From the NCBI GenBank assembly GCA_017382615.1, contig JAFNZX010000250.1, positions 1 to 6,414 on the forward strand: a stretch of 6,414 nucleotides of DNA. Reading direction: 5' to 3'. Below are positions 1-4,470 of this stretch, piece by piece (position 1 is the stretch's first letter; every line of letters starts with the position of its first letter). The position numbers and the translations under genes are program-made. The notes beneath the pieces were generated by a model. It worked only from the letters and a program-made list of their open reading frames with translations, did no database searches and was not told the origin of the DNA. This DNA is from Clostridia bacterium (GTDB taxonomy: Bacteria; Bacillota; Clostridia; Oscillospirales; CAG-272).

Positions 1-158
1 AGGGTGAATTGCATTTTTATCTTTGCGACGTGACCCCGGTTCCCGATGGGTATATGATGATCACGCTCAGGTATATCAAGAACGTGGGGTATCAGACCAA
101 GGATGGGAAGGTCACGTTCGATTTTGAAAATTGCACTATAGGAAATCCTCGCCATTAA
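1..158 (+). CDS. C-terminal end of a small protein, paralogue of the next lipoprotein
   Basis: Only the last 51 residues are in the window; the first whole codon starts at base 3 and the TAA stop is at 156-158. The family is not one I can name. The visible part aligns with residues about 148-194 of the complete lipoprotein at 329-934: both have a GE...L-x-FYLC stretch, then a YM..T..I.N..Y...DG.V.FDF..C pattern. In the 29-residue block that ends at the shared Cys, 13 positions are identical. By analogy the missing 5' part should encode a signal peptide with lipobox, making this a membrane-anchored extracytoplasmic protein, but that is inference. A strong terminator follows immediately. The two genes look like a tandem duplication that has diverged. 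Function unknown. Confidence 0.8.
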   Translation, partial: GELHFYLCDVTPVPDGYMMITLRYIKNVGYQTKDGKVTFDFENCTIGNPRH

Positions 159-164
159 AATCTT

Positions 165-203
165 TCCCCGAACCGCGCCATGCGCGGCTCGGGGATTTTC
201 TTT
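165..203 (+). terminator. Rho-independent terminator after the partial lipoprotein paralogue
   Basis: A GC-rich hairpin begins 7 bases after the stop codon. The arms are TCCCCGA (165-171) and CCGCGC (173-178) pairing with GCGCGG (182-187) and TCGGGGA (189-195). There is one A/C mismatch and a 3-base loop, and the stem is followed by TTTTCTTT. This is a classic intrinsic terminator that separates the partial gene from the next promoter. Confidence 0.9.
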
Positions 204-224
204 GCCGAAAAAACTGCTATTATT

Positions 225-266
225 TTCCCAGTCTTATTGCAATTGACAAAAGTATATGGTATAATG
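225..266 (+). repeat. Promoter-containing repeat, copy 1 (42 bp)
   Basis: This 42-bp stretch recurs at 1025-1066 with a single difference (G231 versus A1031). It holds the whole -35 to -10 region of the lipoprotein promoter. The match stops right after the -10 box, and the sequences before and after it differ. Confidence 0.9.
237..265 (+). promoter_or_regulatory. Sigma-A type promoter of the lipoprotein gene
   Basis: A consensus TATAAT (260-265) is preceded by an extended -10 TG (257-258). The -35 that fits a 17-base spacer is TTGCAA (237-242). The better-looking TTGACA at 243-248 would leave only 11 bases, so it is probably not the one used. Transcription should start near 272, giving a leader of about 57 nt before the ATG at 329. 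The same promoter recurs 800 bp downstream. Confidence 0.85.
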
Positions 267-315
267 AATCGGGGCGATACCGACGTACAGGTGCTGATTA
301 TTCAATAAAGATTAC

Positions 316-323
316 AAAGGAGG
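316..323 (+). promoter_or_regulatory. Ribosome binding site fixing the lipoprotein start
   Basis: AAAGGAGG is a near-perfect Shine-Dalgarno site, five bases before the ATG at 329. It rules out the longer reading frame, which is open from 131 but would run through the terminator and promoter. Confidence 0.92.
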
Positions 324-328
324 ATATT

Positions 329-934
329 ATGAAAAACAGAATTTTATGTTTGGCGTTATGTCTGTTGTTACTCGTGTGCTTTGTGGGCTGCGCGCAGAAG
401 ACCAAAACGCAGGTATCTTTATTTGAATCGTTTGAACGCACGTTCCCCAATTTCGATCTGAAATCATCTGCAGATTATATGGATGTGAATGATGCAAAAA
501 TGACTTTGTATTTTGCCAATGCCGATCAAAAAGGGAATGTTTTCTATAATCCTATAGTCATCTACGTAAGTAATTCGGAAAAGGCTATTTCAGGTCATGA
601 CAGGGAAGACCAAACGGTTGCCGATTACAAGTCGTTGGAGGGCTATACCGTATTGACGGAATACGGTGCTTCCGATATGGACGGAAGCCTGTATGCGGTC
701 AAGAGAGCTTTCACAAATTTGAAGTATAAGTACAGTGAGCAGATTACAATTCCAAGTGAACACTTACAAGGGGAGCAGGGAACGTTGTATTTCTATCTTT
801 GTCTGGTAAACGAAGTGGGTGACGAATATATGATTTTGACCAAAAAAGGCATTGGAAATATTCGTTACGAGGTGCGTGACGGGCAAGTGAAATTTGATTT
901 TAGTGATTGTGAATCCAGAATATTCCCCGGCTGA
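329..934 (+). CDS. Small lipoprotein of unknown function
   Basis: This is a 201-residue protein. The N terminus is a type II signal peptide: a KNR charged region, a Leu/Cys-rich hydrophobic core (residues 5-19), and a lipobox FVGC with Cys21 as the lipidation site. Phe at -3 is less common than Leu but acceptable. After cleavage the mature protein would be anchored to the outer face of the membrane. The mature part is polar with no motif I recognise. The C-terminal 50 residues match the partial protein ending at 158, so this is one member of a local tandem family. The start is set by the AAAGGAGG site at 316-323. It has its own promoter and terminator, so it is monocistronic. Its promoter is shared in sequence with the glycosidase gene downstream, which suggests joint expression. 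No substrate or partner can be inferred from sequence. Confidence 0.85.
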   Translation: MKNRILCLALCLLLLVCFVGCAQKTKTQVSLFESFERTFPNFDLKSSADYMDVNDAKMTLYFANADQKGNVFYNPIVIYVSNSEKAISGHDREDQTVADYKSLEGYTVLTEYGASDMDGSLYAVKRAFTNLKYKYSEQITIPSEHLQGEQGTLYFYLCLVNEVGDEYMILTKKGIGNIRYEVRDGQVKFDFSDCESRIFPG

Positions 935-940
935 TATTTT

Positions 941-983
941 CCCGCCGAGTTGTGCTCTCGCATCGCTCGGCGGGTTTGCTTTG
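941..983 (+). terminator. Rho-independent terminator after the lipoprotein gene
   Basis: A perfect 9-bp stem, CCCGCCGAG (941-949) with CTCGGCGGG (966-974), encloses a 16-base loop and is followed by the interrupted T-tract TTTGCTTTG. It starts 6 bases after the stop codon. The right arm and tail resemble those of the terminator at 165-203 (GCTCGG...CTTTG), so the two may be duplicates. Confidence 0.8.
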
Positions 984-1024
984 TACGGATGTGGATGCAT
1001 TTCATACAAAAAGTCGTGAAAAAA

Positions 1025-1066
1025 TTCCCAATCTTATTGCAATTGACAAAAGTATATGGTATAATG
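1025..1066 (+). repeat. Promoter-containing repeat, copy 2 (42 bp)
   Basis: Direct repeat of 225-266 with one mismatch, offset by exactly 800 bp. It carries the promoter of the glycosidase gene. The flanks differ from those of copy 1, including the bases right after the -10 box. Confidence 0.9.
1037..1065 (+). promoter_or_regulatory. Sigma-A type promoter of the GH78-like gene
   Basis: TTGCAA (1037-1042), a 17-base spacer, an extended TG (1057-1058) and TATAAT (1060-1065), identical in these elements to the promoter at 237-265. Transcription should begin near 1072, giving a leader of about 50 nt. Confidence 0.85.
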
Positions 1067-1121
1067 GACAAGGTTAATACCAACGCAAAAACACCTTATA
1101 TATACAGAAAGGGTATTCAAT

Positions 1122-2819
1122 ATGGCAAAAAAGGTAATTGATAAGTTCACCGCGCTGGCGGGCGAGAACGTCGATCCCCGTACGAGAAGATACTTGGTTC
1201 CCAAGAGAGTGGTTCTGACCAAGGGTAACGTCACGGGTGCTGAGCATTTGCTTGACGAAAAGAGCAACCAGATCACGCTGGTGGTAGGACAGGACAACTG
1301 CACGCTCAAGAACGAGCCCGGTAAGCCCCACGCGGCAATCCTTCTCGACTTCGGCATTGAATTTGCAGGCTCTGCACGCTTCCACACCTGGATGACCCAC
1401 GGCCCCGGACACAACGGTGCTGTCAAGGTTGCAGTCCGCTTTGGTGAGAGCGTCATGGAGGCTCTGACGCCTCTTGGCGAAAAGAACACCACCAACGACC
1501 ACGCCGTCCGTGATAACGTCTACAGCCTTGGCATGTACTCGGGCATTGAGACCAACGAGACCGGCTACCGCTTCCTTTACATCGAGCTGCTCGATGAAGA
1601 CGCGTTCATTACCTTTAAGGCAGTACAGGGCGTATTCCACTACATGGATCTGGAGTATAAGGGCAGCTTCAAGTGCTCTGACGAGCGACTCAACAAGATC
1701 TGGGATACCGCTGCATATACCGCACACCTCAACATTCAGGAATACCTGTGGGACGGCATCAAGCGCGACCGCCTTGTTTGGATCGGTGACATGCACACCG
1801 AGGTCAAGACCATTCTTGCAACCTTTGGCTATACCGATATCGTGCCCAAGTCCTTGGACGTCGTGCGTGACGAAACGCCTGTCGGCAACTGGATGAACGG
1901 CATTTCCTCTTACTCGATCTGGTGGCTGATCATTCAGCACGACTGGTACAGAACCGTGGGCGACACCGTATATCTGTCCCAGCAGAGAGATTACATTCGC
2001 GGTCTGATGAACGTGCTGGTGGATTGCGTTGACGAGGACGGCGTGGAGCATATGCCCGAGGGCAGATTTATGGACTGGCCCAACAACGACAATCCCGGTG
2101 CTATCCACGCAGGTCTGCAGGGACTGCTCAAGATCGCGCTGGATAAGGGCTCGGCACTGTTGTACACGTTGGGTGACGTTGCGCTGGCAGAAAAGTGCGC
2201 GATCGCGGCTGTTCGCATGAAGAAGCACGTGCCCGATCCCTGCGGCTCCAAGCAGGCAGCGGCTCTCTTGGTACTGGCAGGCTTGGCAGATGCTAAGGAG
2301 ACCAACGACACTATGATTGCTCCCGGCGGCGGACACGGCTACTCCACCTTCTTTGGCTACTATATCCTCAAGGCAAAGGCACTTGCAGGTGATTTTGCAG
2401 GCGCACTTGACGATATCAAGGAATACTGGGGCGGCATGCTGGACATGGGCGCTACCACCTTCTGGGAGGATTTCCACCTGTCTTGGATGGAGAATGCAGG
2501 CAGAATCGACGAGGTCGTGCCCGAGGGTAAGATCGATATCCACGGTGACTACGGCGCATACTGCTACGTCAAGTTCCGTCACTCTCTGTGCCACGGCTGG
2601 GCTTCCGGTCCTTGCCCCTATCTTTCCAACTACGTGCTGGGCGTTCGTTCGCTCTCTCCCAACACCTACGAGATCAAGCCCGAGCTGGCTTACCTTGACT
2701 GGGTAGAGGGTACGTACCCCACCCCCAAGGGCGAGATCTACATCAAGGTCACCAAGGACGCAGACGGCAATCAGATCGTTGACGTGCAGGCACCCAAGGG
2801 GATCTTTATCCTCAAATAA
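1122..2819 (+). CDS. GH78-like alpha-L-rhamnosidase-type glycosidase, cytoplasmic
   Basis: This 565-residue protein resembles the alpha-L-rhamnosidase / six-hairpin glycosidase group. The N-terminal third (about 1-175) fits a beta-sandwich domain. From about 180 an (alpha/alpha)6-type domain begins with GSFKCSDERLNKIWDTA, followed by the signature WDGIKRDRLVWIGDMHTE (210-227), RFMDWP (315-320), GATTFWEDF (443-451) and SLCHGWASGP (488-497). A short beta-rich tail ends the protein. In GH78 enzymes the Glu of the WE motif (here Glu449) is the expected general base. The usual general acid Glu lies in a DxPxRxERxGWxGD motif; here that motif is one residue shorter and has Asp216 near that position. 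There is no signal peptide, so it would act in the cytoplasm on imported rhamnosides or oligosaccharides. An AGAAAGGG site (1106-1113) sits 8 bases before the ATG. It is monocistronic, with no transporter gene nearby. The family is fairly sure; the exact substrate is not. Confidence 0.82.
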   Translation: MAKKVIDKFTALAGENVDPRTRRYLVPKRVVLTKGNVTGAEHLLDEKSNQITLVVGQDNCTLKNEPGKPHAAILLDFGIEFAGSARFHTWMTHGPGHNGAVKVAVRFGESVMEALTPLGEKNTTNDHAVRDNVYSLGMYSGIETNETGYRFLYIELLDEDAFITFKAVQGVFHYMDLEYKGSFKCSDERLNKIWDTAAYTAHLNIQEYLWDGIKRDRLVWIGDMHTEVKTILATFGYTDIVPKSLDVVRDETPVGNWMNGISSYSIWWLIIQHDWYRTVGDTVYLSQQRDYIRGLMNVLVDCVDEDGVEHMPEGRFMDWPNNDNPGAIHAGLQGLLKIALDKGSALLYTLGDVALAEKCAIAAVRMKKHVPDPCGSKQAAALLVLAGLADAKETNDTMIAPGGGHGYSTFFGYYILKAKALAGDFAGALDDIKEYWGGMLDMGATTFWEDFHLSWMENAGRIDEVVPEGKIDIHGDYGAYCYVKFRHSLCHGWASGPCPYLSNYVLGVRSLSPNTYEIKPELAYLDWVEGTYPTPKGEIYIKVTKDADGNQIVDVQAPKGIFILK

Positions 2820-2827
2820 GACGAATC

Positions 2828-2859
2828 ATCGGCAGAGGCGCAGTGCCTCTGCCGATTTT
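2828..2859 (+). terminator. Rho-independent terminator after the GH78-like gene
   Basis: A perfect 12-bp stem pairs ATCGGCAGAGGC (2828-2839) with GCCTCTGCCGAT (2845-2856) around a 5-base loop. The tail is short (TTTTG), and the next gene's -10 box begins only a few bases further on. The stem is strong but the T-tract is brief, so some read-through into the next gene is possible. Confidence 0.85.
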
Positions 2860-2860
2860 G

Positions 2861-2869
2861 TGGTATAAT
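2861..2869 (+). promoter_or_regulatory. Extended -10 promoter of the DUF559 gene, abutting a terminator
   Basis: TGGTATAAT (2861-2869) matches the extended -10 element of the two promoters upstream, including the G that follows. The -35 window (about 2841-2846) falls inside the terminator hairpin and reads CAGTGC, which is not a recognisable -35. The extended TG may compensate. The predicted start near 2876 leaves a leader of about 20 nt before the ATG. Confidence 0.6.
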
Positions 2870-2886
2870 GAACACATCAAATTCAC

Positions 2887-2892
2887 GGGGGG
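2887..2892 (+). promoter_or_regulatory. Ribosome binding site fixing the DUF559 start
   Basis: GGGGGG lies four bases before the ATG at 2897. It is less canonical than AGGAGG but usable. It favours this start over the in-frame ATG at 2843, which lies inside the terminator and ahead of the promoter. Confidence 0.65.
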
Positions 2893-2896
2893 CAAT

Positions 2897-3259
2897 ATGT
2901 CGCTTGATTATAACAAAAAGAATATCATTCTTGCACAAAACAATCGCAAAAATGCCACACCGCAAGAAAATCATTTGTGGTATGATTTTTTGTCAAAGTA
3001 TAAGGTTCGATTTCAACGACAAAAAGCAATTGACGAGTTTATTGTGGATTTTTATTGCTGCAAGGCAAAGTTGGTCATTGAGATTGACGGCTCGCAGCAT
3101 TATACCGAATCAGGAATACAACAGGATGAATTTCGCACGGAAATTCTTGAAGGTTATGGTTTGAGGGTGATTCGATTTACCAATCATCAGATCGATCATA
3201 ATTTTAGAGGTGTTTGCGAGTATATCGATTCTGTTGTAACTGCATGTATGAAAAGTTGA
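2897..3259 (+). CDS. DUF559 / Vsr-like endonuclease-fold protein
   Basis: This is a complete 120-residue protein of the DUF559 family (PF04480), which belongs to the PD-(D/E)XK restriction-endonuclease-like fold related to Vsr mismatch endonuclease. Visible family features are TPQENHLW (21-28), RFQRQKAIDEFIVDFY (38-53), the core LVIEIDGSQH (59-68), and GLRVIRF (88-94) near the end. Asp51, Glu62 and Asp64 are the likely acidic metal-binding residues and appear intact. DNA cleavage is expected from the fold; a biological role for stand-alone members is not established. There is no methylase or other restriction partner beside it, so this is not a recognisable restriction-modification unit. It is flanked on the 3' side by a palindromic repeat element, and it is AT-richer by eye than the glycosidase before it, which fits acquisition by transfer. 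No clear terminator follows the stop. Confidence 0.88.
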   Translation: MSLDYNKKNIILAQNNRKNATPQENHLWYDFLSKYKVRFQRQKAIDEFIVDFYCCKAKLVIEIDGSQHYTESGIQQDEFRTEILEGYGLRVIRFTNHQIDHNFRGVCEYIDSVVTACMKS

Positions 3260-3301
3260 CATTTTACAAGCATTTTGTTAGCGAGCGCGACCAGTAATCT
3301 C

Positions 3302-3321
3302 GCCCCACTCCGGGAGGGGGG
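3302..3321 (+). repeat. Left outer inverted repeat
   Basis: GCCCCACTCCGGGAGGGGGG pairs with the right end at 3482-3501, with a single mismatch at base 3307. The arm is itself nearly palindromic, centred on G3312. Confidence 0.85.
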
Positions 3322-3349
3322 TGGAAAATATCCCGCAGGGCATATTCAA

Positions 3350-3364
3350 GGGGGGAGAACGCGA
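3350..3364 (+). repeat. Left inner inverted repeat
   Basis: GGGGGGAGAACGCGA is the inverted partner of TCGCGCTCTCCCCCC at 3438-3452, with one mismatch (A3359). Confidence 0.8.
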
Positions 3365-3437
3365 ATACGATGAATTTCTGCGCGTTTTGCATCTTGATTG
3401 CAGGTGTTAGAATATTACTCGAGCAAACCGTTGCGCC

Positions 3438-3452
3438 TCGCGCTCTCCCCCC
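3438..3452 (-). repeat. Right inner inverted repeat
   Basis: Read on the minus strand this is GGGGGGAGAGCGCGA, the partner of 3350-3364. It runs directly into a local hairpin, CCCTG/CAGGG (3450-3454 with 3464-3468), so this side of the element has alternative folds. Confidence 0.8.
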
Positions 3453-3481
3453 TGCGCTTGGCTCAGGGCAGCGCGTATTAT

Positions 3482-3501
3482 CCCCCCTCCCGGAGGGGGG
3501 C
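3482..3501 (-). repeat. Right outer inverted repeat
   Basis: CCCCCCTCCCGGAGGGGGGC (plus strand) is the inverted partner of 3302-3321. Its first 19 bases form a perfect odd palindrome centred on C3491. The central base (C here, G in the left copy) shows that the two copies are in opposite orientation. Confidence 0.85.
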
Positions 3502-3575
3502 TTGATCAGTAACCACACCTGCTCACATAGGCTCGCCGAGGACGTCGAGCCCTACGAATGAAACGATGCAGTATG

Positions 3576-3604
3576 TTGCATCTGCCTTCAAAAGATTTTA
3601 TAGC
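3576..3604 (+). promoter_or_regulatory. Candidate promoter of the HAD phosphatase gene
   Basis: TTGCAT (3576-3581), a 17-base spacer and TATAGC (3599-3604) form a plausible but weak sigma-A promoter, the best I find ahead of the HAD gene. The perfect inverted repeat GATGCA...TGCATC (3565-3570 and 3577-3582) overlaps the -35 box and could be an operator, or chance. Confidence 0.35.
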
Positions 3605-3650
3605 AAAGAGATTAGTAGTTGTTTTTACTCTTCTATTACGAACAATATTT

Positions 3651-3656
3651 GGAGAA
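3651..3656 (+). promoter_or_regulatory. Ribosome binding site fixing the HAD start
   Basis: GGAGAA lies just before the ATG at 3660, with five bases between GGAG and the start codon. It places the start 34 codons inside the longest open frame. Confidence 0.75.
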
Positions 3657-3659
3657 AAT

Positions 3660-4430
3660 ATGACAGACAATAAGCAAATCAAAGCAATCATTATGGATTT
3701 AGACAGGACGCTCTTGCATACAGATAAAACCATATCCGACTACAGTATTTCGATTCTCAAAAAATGCCGTGAGCGCGGTATTCGTATCATGGCTGCAAGT
3801 GCAAGACCTTTGAGAGACATTCTAATATATCGGGATTTGATTGAATTTGACGCGATTACAGCCACCAACGGAGCGGTTGTATTGCTTCCAAATGGAGTAA
3901 TGGAGATTGGGCTCTCTTGTCAAAGCGGTGAAGTGATTCTCACAAGACTCCTTTCTTTTGAGGACGTGATTTTGTCAATCGAAACAAGTAAAGGGCTATA
4001 TGCAAACAAGGATATCCCGGAATGGCATCCTATTGTTTATGATCAATTCCCCCAACTGCCAAAAGGGTGTATTTTGTATAAAGTTTTGGCAAGCAGCAAG
4101 CATAAGGATTTGTATGAGAGCATCCAAGACGTCTTGACAGATGATGTGTATTATACCGTAGCGGGCGGGGAATTGATACAAATATTGAGTTTTGAAGCCA
4201 CGAAATGGAAGGGAATTATGAGAATGCTTGCGTATTTCGATATTCGTGCGGAGAATGCAGCGTGCTTTGGTGATGACAACGATGATATAGAATCAATTCA
4301 AAAATGCGGATTGGGCGTTGCCGTAGCAAACGCGATTGAAGCAGTGAAGGCTGTCTCGAATGTCATCACAGTGAGCAACGACATGGATGGTGTGGCGAGG
4401 TTTATTGAGAAGCATATTTTATCCGAATAA
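3660..4430 (+). CDS. Cof-type HAD-superfamily phosphatase
   Basis: This 256-residue protein has the usual length and motifs of the Cof/COG0561 branch (HAD IIB) of cytoplasmic phosphatases, which dephosphorylate sugar phosphates, nucleotides or cofactors such as FMN and PLP. Motif I is MDLDRTLL with nucleophile Asp13 and acid/base Asp15. Motif II is ASARP with Ser47 in place of the common Thr. Motif III is Lys184 in KWKG. Motif IV is GDDNDD (204-209), where the usual GDxxND has Asp instead of Asn at 208. Arg16 replaces the common Gly of DxDGT. The catalytic Asp and Lys positions are present, so it should be active. The cap domain (about 85-180) decides the substrate, which I cannot tell. Upstream in-frame codons from 3558 are unlikely to be used because the ribosome site is at 3651. 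It is AT-richer by eye than its neighbours and stands alone. Confidence 0.9.
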   Translation: MTDNKQIKAIIMDLDRTLLHTDKTISDYSISILKKCRERGIRIMAASARPLRDILIYRDLIEFDAITATNGAVVLLPNGVMEIGLSCQSGEVILTRLLSFEDVILSIETSKGLYANKDIPEWHPIVYDQFPQLPKGCILYKVLASSKHKDLYESIQDVLTDDVYYTVAGGELIQILSFEATKWKGIMRMLAYFDIRAENAACFGDDNDDIESIQKCGLGVAVANAIEAVKAVSNVITVSNDMDGVARFIEKHILSE

Positions 4431-4435
4431 GTAAC

Positions 4436-4470
4436 AGAAGGGCGAGAAAACTTGCCCTTCTTTGTGTTTT
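4436..4470 (+). terminator. Terminator between convergent HAD and carbamate kinase genes
   Basis: AGAAGGGCGAG (4436-4446) pairs with CTTGCCCTTCT (4451-4461), with one G-T wobble and an AAAA loop, followed by TTTGTGTTTT. This is a strong terminator for the HAD gene. On the minus strand the hairpin lies just past the arcC stop (4470-4472) and may also help to end that operon, but the T-tract in that direction is poor. Confidence 0.88.

Larger units (their letters stand above)
3302..3501. mobile_element. Nested inverted-repeat element, MITE-like (about 200 bp)
   Basis: The outer 20-bp ends, 3302-3321 and 3482-3501, are inverted repeats with 19 of 20 matches. An inner pair, 3350-3364 and 3438-3452, is inverted with 14 of 15 matches. 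The spacers between outer and inner arms are nearly equal (28 and 29 bases), so the whole segment is a degenerate long palindrome. A third, looser pair (GCGCGTTTTGC at 3380-3390 with 3423-3436) continues the symmetry. There is no transposase, so if mobile it would be non-autonomous. A 9-base imperfect direct repeat lies just outside both ends. It could instead be a structured intergenic repeat or encode a structured RNA. That it is a repeat structure is sure; mobility is inference. Confidence 0.55.
3260..3659. other. 400-bp gene-free stretch with repeat element and HAD leader
   Basis: I see no convincing gene here. Short open frames exist on both strands but lack good ribosome sites and family resemblance, and they overlap the GC-rich palindromes. 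The stretch contains a nested inverted-repeat element (3302-3501), short direct repeats just outside it, a small hairpin GGCTCG/CGAGCC (3530-3535 with 3546-3551), and a GATGCA/TGCATC inverted repeat (3565-3582) ahead of the HAD gene. No clear terminator for the DUF559 gene is seen between 3260 and 3300. Confidence 0.7.

Noticed and set aside
243..248. TTGACA as the -35 box (also at 1043-1048)
   Set aside because: It matches the consensus but sits only 11 bases from TATAAT. TTGCAA six bases upstream gives the normal 17-base spacer.
131..328. N-terminal extension of the lipoprotein
   Set aside because: It would begin before the previous gene's stop and read through a terminator and promoter. 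The signal peptide and ribosome site clearly set the start at 329.
1074..2594. 506-codon open frame on the minus strand opposite the glycosidase
   Set aside because: It is an antisense shadow of the strongly codon-biased GH78-like gene. Its protein shows no family motifs and it has no sensible promoter.
2843..2896. Upstream ATG for the DUF559 protein
   Set aside because: It lies inside the terminator hairpin and ahead of the -10 box. The ATG at 2897 follows a purine-rich ribosome site and matches family length.
3302..3501. CRISPR array or riboswitch
   Set aside because: The repeats are inverted and nested rather than regularly spaced direct repeats, there are no cas genes, and I recognise no riboswitch core.
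3264..3561. Short open frames on both strands across the palindromic element
   Set aside because: They are proline/arginine-rich translations of GC-rich repeats with no ribosome sites and no family resemblance.
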